The notes beneath the pieces were generated by a model. That model ran no database searches and had not been told where the DNA came from. It worked only from the letters and a program-made list of their open reading frames with translations. This document shows positions 1 through 11,165 of a stretch of 64,000 bases of DNA, piece after piece. The translations under genes were made by a program, and so were the position numbers. The DNA comes from Bryum argenteum (Eukaryota; Streptophyta; Bryopsida; Bryales; Bryaceae). Where the stretch lies: the NCBI GenBank assembly GCA_037043015.1, contig CM073325.1, positions 10,271,001-10,335,000 on the forward strand, in the 5' to 3' direction. The stretch's first letter is position 1; each line of letters begins with the position of its first letter.

Positions 1-1010
1 TGACATTTCATACATATTTAACGATGCTCGTCTTAGCCTACTGGAACCATGCATCAGTTCGTTGGTAGCACCTGTAAGCTTACTATGAGTACTTCTCAAA
101 TCACACGATCCTCCATTTCATCAAGGTGTGCATGAATGCATCGCGGTTTTGAGCATTATGGATTGCTTTCATGAGCAAGTACTGAAAGCGTGCGTGTAAT
201 CTTAGTTTGTGCAAGGTGCCGCAACAATTCGCTGTGTGCGGTCTATAGTCTGGTTAATATTGATATGCTCGTCATCTCGGTTTGAGCTCTAACGAATCTT
301 TATCGTGATCAACCGTTTCTTGTAAAACCTTGGTAGCGTTGATTTTGTTCTCCACAATGTCGGGTATCGTCAGCGTCACGTTCAATTCAGGCTCTAAGAA
401 ATGTGCGGTTTTATCTAAAATTCGCGTCAGCCAACATTGAGTAGATTTCACGATTTGATAGTGGTATAGAAACTTCTTTCAAGAGCGGGGTTCCATAGAC
501 TCGACATCTAAGCCGATGACATACAGTTTGCCACCTGCGAAGGGGATGCACTGCTCGATCAGTTATGTAAGTTGCGATCACCATGAGCTACCTCCGAGGC
601 GAGTACATATCCTCATCCATATCCTCGAGAATCATCTGAATCTCTATCCTACAGTCGGGGCCCACATGGTTGTGCTTCTGTGTAAAGTCAGCACCTCATG
701 TTGAAGCGAGGGCGGGTCAATTGTTGTTACAGAACAGGTCAGTAGCAATTGGCATGAGCTGGACGAGAGCCTGTTCGTTTTCTCGTTTTTCATGCACAAC
801 TTGCCGTTCAGTCACGACCAGTTTCGTGTAGGTCATGTGAAGAGACTATTAATGTAGAGTGCTCGAAGTCCGTCAATCGACTCAATCCCAAGGAACGGTT
901 CAGTAGCTCCAAGCAGGAGAGGCCTTCCACCTTGAATTTTGCTGATGGAACAGTATTTCGTACGTACCCTTTGAATTCGTAGCCATACTGCTTCCACTTC
1001 CAAAATTTAT
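1..1010. repeat. Duplicated 3' flank of a RING-CH locus unit
   Basis: This stretch closely resembles 4690-5750, with the same order of blocks and scattered substitutions and small indels. For example, the run on 'gatgctcgtcttagcctactgg' near position 25 recurs near 4738, and the block starting 'gagctacctccgaggcgag' near 586 recurs near 5309. Because 4690-5750 lies just downstream of the first RING-locus paralogue, 1-1010 is best read as the downstream flank of a further copy lying off the left edge. No convincing coding exon is seen. Confidence 0.75.
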
Positions 1011-1189
1011 GATCTGTTCAGGATAAGTTAGAATCTATGCTTCTGGAAATAAGTTTAAACTACTACATACTTAGCATATGTATCCAAGATTGATTTCCTT
1101 ATCCCCAATGAGCGTGCCAGTTTGAAATTTGAAATGTGAGCGCTATTGAGCACAATACTTGGTTAACGGTTTGATTTAATAAGTTAGAT

Positions 1190-1430
1190 TATTTTTCCCT
1201 ATCTTATATGCCGAATAAATATCCATTCTCATCAAGCTGTCAGGAGAGGCCAAGACTTTATAGTATCTATTAAGTTCCTTCACTTGTGGGTAGGAACATT
1301 TCTTGCATTGTTCTTGTTGTCGTTGCTTTTCTAGAGGTGAATACCTTTTCTAGAGGTGAATACTTCTAATTTCAAGCTTGATTGATTCTATGAGATCAAA
1401 ATCATGTAGAATATAGTTGTAATGATTAGC
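1190..1430 (+). repeat. Orphan 5' region of a RING-locus unit
   Basis: The sequence matches the regions just upstream of both paralogues (about 2950-3150 and 5870-6060), including 'caagctgtcaggagag' and 'ttcttgttgtcgttgc'. Here no coding exon follows, so this is probably the remnant 5' end of a deleted copy. It supports a history of at least three or four tandem units. Confidence 0.6.
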
Positions 1431-2949
1431 TAGGTTACAAAGGAACAATGCCGAGACTTTGTATGTATATCCTTACTTGATCAGGAAAGTCCGTAAACTT
1501 AGACAATATGTATGGAAACTTGAAAGTAAGATTTGAATCATGTTTGACACTTTGTTTTAAAGAAATGTCAGTATTAAATGTTAATTGATTGACCTCTAAA
1601 AACTTGGAAGTTAAATTCAAATTTTTTTTAATAATATTTTGTTCTCTTAGCTATTTTGAGGCAGTGTTACATGAGAGTTTCTTATTAGATAAGTACTTTC
1701 TTGTTAAATAAGTAAGTACTGATATCTTTATATTTTGAAACTTTTCATTACAAATATTGTGACAAGATAATAAGATTACTACTTTACTTGTAGAAAAGTT
1801 ATTTTTATTTTGTCATAATATCTTCCATTCCACGCAATTCCTAATTTAATCAACATAGCTTTAGCAGAATTGGGCCCTATTACTGTTTTATACGACAAGC
1901 CTACTCTGCATTAACCATCTCTTTCACAAATCTTGGACGGAGAGAACATTCTCAGTTTCTCACTACAAGGACTGAAGTTATATTGGAATTCAACCAAAAA
2001 CTTGAGGTTCAAATCCAACAATAGATGAAGAAAACAAAACTCCTTTAGTTACATAAAAGTATGATTTCTGTTCTTTCATCCTATTAATAAACAATATAGC
2101 GAATGAGCAAATCCAACATTAGAATTATCTATGTAACAAATCTTTATATAAAAAGTTCTTAATATTCATCTTATGATCATGCTTTTGTAAAATTATCATG
2201 AATTAATAGTTTTTGATAACATTCAATTGGCATAAAATGGTGATATATGCCCCACGATTAGAAACTCAAAACCAAAAGCTCCCTCCACAAAATGCATGCC
2301 ATCATAAATTCATACTTTACTCACACTGACACAAGCTTAATATTTGTAACCCAAACCAAGTGATTTTGTCCAAAATTTATGATGAAGCATTCACACAAAC
2401 CATCAAAGAGTGTGATATCATGGAATTTATCGTGAAATCATAGAAATTGGTTGATATTATGCACGGCGTGCATGATATTAAAAACGTGCCATTGTACAAG
2501 TAAACATTTTATTAGTATGAATATTTCTTATTCAAATGAGTTGAAAATATACTTGTACAATGGCACGTTTTAGAAACGAGACCAAAATAGCACAAAGAAT
2601 AATGTCATTTTCAAAGAATTCAGGTTATCACCAATATGCTACACCTGAGGAATTCCCAACTTTGAGCAGTTGAGAAGTTAACACACTCCTACGGGCTCCT
2701 CTCATGACTTTGTGAACAAGATTTGAAGTATACAGGAGACACCCTCGGGGTACTAACCTCAGAATCTGCACCTGCTTAAATTATCAGTTAGGAAACGGAG
2801 AAATCCAGAAACAATAAACACAAGTGGCATGAGGAGTTCGAATGTGAGCCTCTGGATCTTCTCGTTTTTCTTGCACAACATGCAGTTCAGCCACGAAGAG
2901 TTTCGTAAACAGCTCATGTGAAAAGACCAGTTGTCTCTTATATTTTCAT
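1431..2949. other. AT-rich stretch without a recognisable gene
   Basis: I see no plausible coding exon. The stretch is AT-rich with many homopolymer runs. The only notable structure is the perfect inverted repeat listed separately at 2481-2570, preceded by GTGATAT-type motifs (2410-2480) that also occur near 27.4 kb. Confidence 0.6.
2481..2570. repeat. Hairpin with a 21-bp perfect stem
   Basis: The left arm at 2481-2502 contains AACGTGCCATTGTACAAGTA. The right arm at 2550-2570 is its exact reverse complement, with a loop of about 47 bp. 'GTGCCATTTTA'-like words also mark the transposon-end motifs at 19.5, 27.3 and 54.3 kb, so this may be a tiny MITE or a transposon end folded on itself. Confidence 0.75.
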
Positions 2950-3302
2950 TCTTCCGTCTAAAGGAAGTTCTACTATTTTCAAATCACTTTCCCGCTCTCT
3001 CGTGTTCAAATAGCTTTCCATTCACATTAAGCTGCGACGAGAGGACAGGACGGTTTGTAGAGCCTTGTATTGATTCTTGATTCCTCCGTGGACCCGTAAG
3101 GAACTTTTCGCACGTCGCTTCTTCTGGTCGACCCTTTTCCTGAGGTAATTTCTTTCACTTGGAACCTTAACTGATTCCATGAGATCCAGAATTCTGCGAA
3201 TGCGAATACAGCTTCGGAGCAACAATCTGTGACCGCCGAGACTTTATCAGCACGTTAATTCTCATTTGTCGCATTTCTGCTTTTGATTAAGAATCGGGGA
3301 TC

Positions 3303-4426
3303 ATGAACCCGAAGCCGAATCGGGAGTCGAGGATGAAAAAAAGGGCCCTTCCTACCGATCTGCAGACAACGGACTTGGTTGGAACCTCAAAAATGAGAGG
3401 CAATGATGAGGAGGGTCAAGGAGAAGAAAAAAGAGAAAGAAAGAGACAGAGAAAGCAAAGAGAAGGAGAGAGCCTGCCAGATTCCGGCCAGAATGCTACG
3501 CTTGGACAAGACGGGGATAGCAGGTGCTTTGAATTTGTCTTGGTGCACTGATCAAGCCATAATTCCGGACATGGAACTTCGGACTATGAAATATGCTGTC
3601 TCGCTAGATTGAAATTCTAAACTCTTCTTAGATACGTGTACAAACTTGTCGTGATTGACCAGCATCAGCGATTTGACGATGATGATTTGATGACGGTGGT
3701 GATTGATTTGCGGGCACCTATTGTAGGGATTCATTGGGAACACATTCTGGGACAGTTGTAAGGACGAGCTTGGAGGAAGCATCTCATGCTGGAGTCGAAG
3801 GGCCGATACTGCTCATGTTTCAGCTTCCAGTCGAGGAACTAGATCGTCTGCAAGTGGAGGTCTCCTCTCGACCCTTCTACGCTCTTACGCCAGCGACAAT
3901 GTCGTCTGTGATTGATGCCATGGATAGGCAAGAAGAAATGCATCTACGTGGTGAGACTCGTCAGAGAGCAAATCAAATAATGGCATACGCTCTCGCGGGT
4001 CTCGAAGGGTCATTTTCCGTGTACGAGATGCAAGCTCGTGTCCGTAGGGCTGCCGAGCTTCGCGAAGGACTTCTTGCTGGATCACTGGAGCTCGAACATC
4101 TCGAAGGGCGACAAATCGTAAATGCCATGGATTTGGGGTCCTATACGAGTAGGGATGGGCTAGTCGTACGACTGAATTCGATGCAACTAATGCCGTCAGG
4201 GGATCAGCTTGAGAACCAGCTCATTCAATTCCCTGCAGATGTCGACCGCCTTGCCGCATTTGTGAGTAAGGGTACGATTGAAGACACGTGGTTCGAGTTT
4301 GTGCCGCAGTCTATGTCTGTCGTGCGATTCTCTGATGACGGAAATAACCTCAGAGTTCATCCTATTAGACAGAGCTGCACATATGGCAGATATCGGGCAT
4401 TTTTTGTTCGCCGTATTCCTACATAA
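3303..4426 (+). CDS. Paralogue of the RING-CH gene lacking the RING exon
   Basis: Two-exon model: 3303-3523 (start MNPKPNRES, matching MDPEPNRES of the downstream paralogue) and 3727-4426, about 306 aa. The donor AG|GTGCTT and acceptor TTGTAG|G keep the frame. The long C-terminal exon aligns with that of 6828-7785 through shared blocks such as MDRQEEM(H/D)LRGETRQ, AAELR and SGD(Q/E)LENQL. The zinc-binding exon found at 6549-6707 in the other copy is absent from the 203-bp intron, and the first RING cysteine codon at the end of exon 1 (DC in the paralogue) is DS here. The product could not act as a RING ligase. Exon 1 has a Lys/Arg/Glu-rich insertion not seen in the paralogue. The function of the C-terminal domain is unknown. 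The locus could be expressed as a RING-less variant or be a decaying copy; frame is preserved. Confidence 0.65.
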
Positions 4427-6206
4427 TTTGAGACTATTGTGTGTTACATTTGTGTAGTTGATTGGAACTGTGATTTTTTCAGTTTATGCTGGCTATAGTT
4501 TTAGAGAGGCTTAGAGATGAAAATAATTAAAAACCAGATGACAATGATGCAATCATAAGTTATGTGATAAGACAATCTTGAATAGAATCGGATGCCGATC
4601 GTCACTTTCAGAGTTAGTAGCATAGTTCAGGGCTCCGAAAGCCGCCTTCGTTCTGCGTTACAATTCAAAGCATCACTTATGGAGGAAGGAACTACAACGT
4701 TCATGGTGCTGACATTTCATACAATGTCATATTTAACGATGCTCGTCTTAGCCTACTGGAACCACCGACGCATCAGTTCGTCGGTAGCACCTGTAAGCTT
4801 ACTAATTATGAGTACTTGTGTTTCGCACGATCCTCCATTTCATCAAGATGTGCATCGCGGTATCGAGCATTATGGATTGCTTTCATGAGCAAGTACTGAA
4901 AGCGTGCGTGTAATCTTAGTTTGTGGAAGGTGCCGCAACAATTCGCTGTTTGTGGTCTAGAGTCCGGTTAATATTGATATGCTCGTCAAATCGGTTTGAG
5001 CTCTAAGTAAACGAATCTTTATCATGATCAACCGTTTCTTGTCAAACCTTGGTAGCGTTGAATTTGTTCTCCAGAATGTCGTGTATCTTGAGCGTCACGT
5101 TCAATTCAGGCTCTAAGAAATATGCCGTATGCGGCTTGTTCGAGATTGCGCGACAGTTACACATTGAGTAGATTTTGTTTGATAGTGGTATAGAAACTTC
5201 TTGAGCGTGGTTGCATGGAGTCAACATCCAAGCCGATGATATAAAGTTTGTCACCCCGGGCGAAGGGGATTTATTGCTCGATCTTGTTGTTTCAGTTGGG
5301 ATCACCGTGAGCTACCTGCGAGGCGAGTACATATCCTCATCCATATCCTCGAGACTCATCTGAATCTCTATCCTACAGTCGAGGCCCACATAGTCGTGCT
5401 TCTGCGTAAAGTCAGGATCTCATGCTTAAGCGAGGGCAGGTCATTTGTTGATGCAGCACAGGTCAGTAGCAATTGGCATGAGCTCGACGAGAGCCTGTTC
5501 ATTTTCCCGTTTTTCATGTAAAACTTGCAGTTTAGTCACGACCAGTTTCGTCATGTGAAGAGAATTTCAGTCCTGAGTGCTCGAAGTTCGTCAGTCCCGA
5601 GGAACGGTTCAGTAGCTCCAAGCAGGAGAGACCTTCCACCTTAAACATTTTAGATTAACCAGATTTTCGTACCCTTACCGCTTCGACTTCCAAAATTCAT
5701 AATCAATTGAAGATAAATTCAGAATTTATGCTTCCAATTGGTTCAAACTACAACATACTAACTTGCATATGTGTATGTTATTTGCACTCCTTATCCGCCC
5801 CCCAATGAGCTTGCTAATTCAAATAAAGCGCTGTTGAGCACACCAGGTTAATAACTTAATCCTCCGTCCAAGGAAGCTTTCGATTTTTTCAGATCACCTT
5901 CCTCTATCTTTTGTACAAATAATTATTCAGTCACATCCAGCTGTCAAGAGAGTCCTTGACATCATAGAGCCTATTAAATTTCTTCACCTGTCGGTAGAAA
6001 CGTTTCTCGCATCGGTTCTTGTTGTCGTTGCGTTTCTTGAGGTGGAATGGTGGATATGTCTGATTGCAAGCTTAACTGATTCTATAAGAACAAACTCATG
6101 ACGCGGAATGTAGTTGTAAGCATTACGATTTCGGCGCAACAATCTGTTACCGCCGAGACTTGGTCTGTACGTTTTTCTTTATCCGGTCAAGAATCGAGGA
6201 ATGATC
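4427..6206. other. Intergenic part of the tandem unit
   Basis: 4690-5750 repeats 1-1010. 5870-6200 repeats 2950-3300 and 1190-1430 and serves as the 5' flank of the next gene. Short reading frames here are not conserved between the copies (frames differ and indels are frequent), so I read it as non-coding. Confidence 0.65.
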
Positions 6207-7785
6207 ATGGACCCGGAGCCAAATCGGGAGTCGATAATGGACGTCAGTGCCCTTACCAACGATCTGCACACAGCCGACACCATTGGAACCTCGAATTCCA
6301 CAGGCGATGACGAGGAGGGAAAAAATGGAAGCTTACCCGACTCCAGCCACAACTCCACGCTGTTACAAATGGGTGACTGCAGGTCTTTTAACTTCTGCAC
6401 TGGTCAAGCCCATCGATCATGTGGAATTATGTCGATATCAACAGACATTCTAGTTCAATTCTCTGCATTTGAAACACATTCCTTATAGTTACCTAGTAAC
6501 CCGTGGTGTCTAATTGTCATTGTGTCGTATTCGATCCTTTCGTCGCAGGATTTGTTTTGGTTCGGCAGTAGCATCTGGAGAAGATCCCTTACTTGAATTG
6601 GGTTGCCAATGTAAGAATGACCAACGCTATGGCCATGAATCATGCCTTACGAAGTGGTTTGTACAAAAACTGAGGAGACATGGAACCTTGGAATGTGACA
6701 TATGCAGGTAACATGCTTCATATAGAAGCTGTCTCATTGAAATTGAAACCCTAAACCTTAATTAAGTATTTTTACAAGCATGTCATGTGACCGGAATCTG
6801 ATGATGATATACGGGTACTTGTTGTAGGAGTTCAATAGGGGCAACCCTTCAGGCAATTGTGAGGAATATAATTCAGGACAATTGTGAGAATCAGCGGCGG
6901 GTGCAACTCTTGCTTCAACTTCCACGTGAGGAACTACATCGTCTGCAAGTACCTCCTGAAACTCCTTTCCATAATCTCCCACAAGAGACAAAACATGCTG
7001 TGGTGGCTTCTATGGATAGGCAAGAGGAAATGGATCTACGTGGTGAGACTCGTCAGAGTGCAAATCATATAATGGCGTACTTTCTTGCTGTTATTGCTGA
7101 AGTGCCACTCTTGATGCACGAGATCCAAGCTCACGTTCGTAAGGCTGCTGAGCTTCGTGATCTAGTTATCGGTGGATCAGTGAAGCTCGTAGATCTCTTT
7201 CCAAATCGCTTTCGAAATGACGAGGTGTACGACACGGATAGGGAAGACAGAGATGAGAGAGATACAAATGCCATGGAGCAAGTCAGAGTCTATGACAGTG
7301 ACGCAATGCATTTTTTGGATTTTATATCGAGTGATGAGAGTGACGGAGATCAACCTGAGATTTTATATAGTGGTGAGGAAGACAGAGATGAGAGGGATAC
7401 AAATGCCGTGGAGCAAGACAGAGATGAGGGTGACGAAGTTCAGACTCCGAATTTATCAAGTGACGAATTGTCAGACACGTTCGAGGACGATGACATGCGC
7501 TTTCATGCAGCCTCGGATAGACACGTCGTAGAACTCGATGAGAGGCGTCTATTGGCTTCAGGTGATGAGCTTGAGAACCAGCTCAACGAGTTGTCTGCGC
7601 ACATCGACCTCCTTGCCGCAAATGCGAGTGACCCATTTGTTGCACCCATGCGTTACAAGTTCGTGCTGCATTCTATGAGAATCGAACCATTCTATGAGGA
7701 GGAGGATCGTCGCAGAGTTCTCGGTCAGGGTCGACGGAGCATATATGGCAGATTCCGGTCATTTTTGGTTCGTGATATTGTTTGA
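6207..7785 (+). CDS. RING-CH (C4HC3) zinc-finger protein, probable E3 ubiquitin ligase
   Basis: Three exons, 6207-6382, 6549-6707 and 6828-7785, give about 430 aa (start could also be ATG 6201). Splice sites are GCAG|GTCT, CGCAG|G, GCAG|GTAA and TGTAG|G, all consistent with one phase. The join of exons 1 and 2 creates CRIC; then follow CQC, seven residues, GH, ESC and finally CDIC. That is C-x2-C...C-x-C-x7-H-x2-C...C-x2-C, the RING-CH signature of MARCH-type E3 ligases, at about residues 58-112. Family knowledge: RING-CH domains recruit E2 enzymes for substrate ubiquitination, usually in membrane-anchored proteins. No transmembrane helix is evident here. The roughly 320-residue C-terminal part is acidic, contains two near-repeats (EDRDERDTNA) and is shared with the RING-less paralogue; I do not recognise it. 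The exact CRIC reconstruction across the intron is strong support for the model. Confidence 0.8.
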
Positions 7786-8502
7786 TAAGGCTGTTTGAGA
7801 CTATTATATGCTATATTTATGTAAATAGGTGGCAACTATCTTTGGTCCTAGCAACGCTTATCAAGTAAAATTTTTTTACATTACTTAGCCAAATATATGT
7901 GAAATTAAACTTAGATTTTTATGACATTTTAAAAAATATGTTGAGATTTGATTATACTATAGACTTACTTGTCACAAAGTTTGACATAAAAGAGAGAACA
8001 ATGGTACAAAATGGTACTTAGTTCAGACACACTCGGGTTACAAATTCTCACATAAGAGAGAATAAACAACTAACAATGGCACTATATGGTACTTGGGGAG
8101 TTTGGGGCTTCAGTTGGTATACCTGATAACCTGAAGCCTCTTCAATTAGGTTTAGAATACTCATATTCTCTATTTTTTCATTCATCCTCTTGTATGAAAT
8201 GTTGAAATTGAGATTTTGAGGTGAAAGTTGTTTGAAAATTGAGAGTTATTTGATACAATAATCTTACAACTTTTTTTTTCATTCTTTTTTTTAAAAAAAT
8301 ATTAAAACTTTTGTTGTATACATTCAAAGGCATTACACTACTTACATATACGAATACTACTTAGACTTGGGCTACGTTTGGCATCTCAAGAAAAAAATAT
8401 CTAGGTAGCCTTCATTTCTACTCATTATTGTGATTTTCAAATTTCATGATAATAAAAATATGAAAGGTCGTTTGGCAATCCAATAATAAAATTATTTCAT
8501 AC
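7786..8502. other. AT-rich spacer
   Basis: I see no gene, repeat array or transposon end here. It is AT-rich sequence with homopolymers, probably the 3' flank of the RING-CH gene. Confidence 0.5.
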
Positions 8503-8737
8503 AAGTCCTAACCCGTGTCCTCCGGACACGGACATCAAAAAGGTAAGATCGAAATTCATGAAAACATGTAAAAAATTCAGACCTAGGTATAAAAAATAAT
8601 TATACCCTATTGAGAATCCTCCAACTACGTATTTCTTTTTATACTTGAGTTTAAATTTTTAGTTTTTTACGTGTTTTGAAAAAAAAATTGATCGGCCCTT
8701 TTTGATGTCCTAGTCCAAAGGGTATAGGTTAGGACTT
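8503..8737. mobile_element. MITE with about 40-bp imperfect terminal inverted repeats
   Basis: The left end reads AAGTCCTAACCCGTGTCC and continues to a GGACATCAAAAAGG block. The right end, read on the minus strand from 8737, gives AAGTCCTAACCTATACCC and the same GGACATCAAAAAGG block. Length is about 235 bp with an AT-rich non-coding middle. I could not identify a clear target-site duplication, so the superfamily is undetermined. Confidence 0.7.
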
Positions 8738-9147
8738 CTATATACCGATGTCCTTTGGACAAAATAAAAATAAAATAGTATTCAATTAATTAGTGAGTAA
8801 GTTCCCCTCGTCCCATGGGTAAGCACTTTATTTGGTGCTCTTCAAAAACTACACCCTATCCTCGGTTCCCTCGTAAATGGTCTTCCTACTTTTTAAGATT
8901 TATAGCATGTCCTGCGTTCCCTTTTTCTGGGTTACCCATGCTTTGGCCCGTTCCCCGTTCCCATCATTTCTTTTGTGTTTCAACAACTTTCCTTTTTGGT
9001 TTCCGTCATTTGTTCCTAGTTTCCATCATTTGTATGTAGTTCCCATCATTCGTTCTTGATTCTCATTATTTGTTGGTAGTTCTGATCCTCCTTTCGTTAT
9101 TTTATCCATTTAGAGAACTCTTCAAAATTTTAGAACAGTTACTCTTT
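8738..9147. other. Diverged outlying copy of the 291-bp repeat
   Basis: 8815-8935 (…ttggtgctcttcaaaaac…) resembles the start of the repeat unit described next but is diverged. The rest is pyrimidine-rich, with runs of 'ttcccatcatttgtt'-like words. I see no gene. Confidence 0.5.
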
Positions 9148-10022
9148 ATGTTGTGTATACATGACCAACTGATAATGGCCATGACCATGCATGTCTTTGA
9201 TTGATTTCTCCCCCTCATCCCAATGGATGAGCTTTTTAATTGGTGCTCCTCAAGAACTGACCCCTATCCTTCATTCTCTCGTTGATTGTATCTCCTTGCT
9301 TTATAAGAATTTTAGGATATCCTTCATTCTATGGATCCCTACTTCCCAGCTGTCCTCTGTTCTATTCTGGTTCCCCATTCTCTTTTTCTTTACTAATCAC
9401 TCCCAACCTCTAATTTCCCATTCGTGGTTTCCATTCTTATGTTGTGTATACATGACCAACTGATAATGGCCATGACCATGCATGTCTTTGATTGATTTCT
9501 CCCCCTCATCCCAATGGATGAGCTTTTTAATTGGTGCTCCTCAAGAACTGACCCCTATCCTTCATTCTCTCGTTTGATTGTATCTCCTTGCTTTATAAGA
9601 ATTTTAGGATATCCTTCATTCTATGGATCCCTACTTCCCACCCTCCTCTCCTTCTATTCTGGTTCCCCATTCTCTTTTTCTTTACTAATCACTCCCAACC
9701 TCTAATTTCCCATTCGTGGTTTCCATTCTTATGTTGTGTATACATGACCAACTGATAATGGCCATGACCATGCATGTCTTTGATTGATTTCTCCCCCTCA
9801 TCCCAATGGATGAGCTTTTTAATTGGTGCTCCTCAAGAACTGACCCCTATCCTTCATTCTCTCGTTGATTGTATCTCCTTGCTTTATAAGAATTTTAGGA
9901 TATCCTTCATTCTATGGATCCCTACTTCCCAGCTGTCCTCTGTTCTATTCTGGTTCCCCATTCTCTTTTTCTTTACTAATCACTCCCAACCTCTAATTTC
10001 CCATTCGTGGTTTCCATTCTTT
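9148..10022. repeat. Tandem triplication, unit 291-292 bp
   Basis: Units start at 9148, 9439 and 9731, each opening with ATGTTGTGTATACATGACCA. Units 1 and 3 look almost identical. Unit 2 has one extra T and a few substitutions in the block after 'ctacttccca'. Reading frames through the unit are low-complexity, and unit 2 is shifted by its extra base, so I do not treat them as genes. The near-identity implies a recent duplication or an ongoing array. Confidence 0.9.
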
Positions 10023-10780
10023 GTTCCCGATTCCGGCTCCCCCATCCGGCCATCCCCCAATTTCCCTTCTTGGTTTCATCATTTGTTCCTGATTTCCATA
10101 ATTTGTTCCCAGTTCCTATCATACATTGACATGTGGTTCTCATTATTTGTTTTTGTTCCCATCCTCCGTGCCCAATTTCTAGTTCTTGTTCCATGTTCCG
10201 TTGATCTCCTCTTTACTCCTTACTTTGCTCCATTTTACATGTTCCACATTCCTTGTCCCTTCGACGGGGAAACCACCGGTGTGAGCGTTGAGCGATGAGC
10301 GGTGAGCGGTAAAGTTTGAGCGGTAAGAAATAAAAATTTTAAAAGTTAATGGCCCTATTACCATGGAATGAGTGGTTTTAAAATTTTGAAATGGTTATTT
10401 TTAGGCATAAAAGTACCCAAAACCGTGGACATAGGGTAGTGTATCCATTTCGATATATGGTAATGGGGTCCTACAATATTACATAATTAATCCACATTTG
10501 CAAATTTAAATAAAAGTCAATTAAATTATGGGCTCGCATCATCATGTGTAACCAATTCAATTCAAATCAAATCCAAAATATAAACCAGAAGTTGGGATGG
10601 CCCTTTCGGTAATCAATAAGTTTCATTTATCAATTTTAAGATTTAGAGACTAGTTAGGGCTGACGTCATCAATTTCCTATTTCACATGTTAGAATTATAT
10701 GCAAATGCTACAGTTTATATAATCTGAAATTTATAACTACAGGTCGTCTTTCCGTGTCTCCTTGAAAGGTGAACAGAAAG
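10023..10780. other. Non-coding stretch with an orphan TGAGCG-type element end
   Basis: Pyrimidine-rich sequence continues to about 10270. Then 10276-10330 holds GTGTGAGCGTTGAGCGATGA followed by more TGAGCGGT units, matching (reverse-complemented) the right end of the TIR element at 58.6-59.19 kb. I see no matching second end nearby, so this is a solitary or truncated end. The remainder is AT-rich. Confidence 0.55.
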
Positions 10781-10930
10781 ACATTCATGATTTCACGTGG
10801 CATTTTAGTGGTCCGAGACTCCGAGTTCGATTCTCCTCGGCCTCGTTTGAGCGTTGCATTGCGTCCTAAAGCAGCTATCCTGAGCTATACAAATACTGGA
10901 CTAGAACCTCTACCATCATTGGCAAGATTC
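10781..10930 (+). mobile_element. Possible tRNA-derived SINE fragment
   Basis: GTGGCATTTTAGTGG (10797-10811) resembles a pol III A box, and GAGTTCGATTCTC (10821-10833) resembles a B box, GGTTCGANTCC. The spacing is shorter than usual and no complete tRNA fold is evident, so this is a weak call. Confidence 0.3.
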
Positions 10931-11165
10931 AAAAAATCCAAACTGAAAATAAAGAAACGTTTAGAAACTTTTAGTTCGCTTTGAGTTTAAAAGTTTTACA
11001 TTTACATGAATTAAGAAATTGTAAAACGTTGATAAGTAATAGGTAAACGTCATATATATATATATAAAATAGTATAACAAAACCACACGTATGACCAATG
11101 CCGTAGGCCAACTATAGATATATGACCGTACATGGTCCAAACCAAAACTAGGACAATAAAATCAC
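10931..11165. other. 3' flank of the ParB-MTase-like gene
   Basis: AT-rich, with an (AT)n run near 11049-11067. No gene is seen. It may contain the 3' untranslated region of the minus-strand gene that ends at 11166. Confidence 0.5.

Noticed and set aside
6514..6711. Stand-alone 65-codon RING-like protein
   Set aside because: The codons before CFGSAV belong to an intron; splicing to exon 1 at 6382 supplies the missing first cysteine (CRIC), so it is an internal exon.
9774..10298. 174-codon open frame on the plus strand
   Set aside because: It lies in the pyrimidine-rich triplication, has low-complexity hydrophobic content, and the neighbouring units break the same frame.
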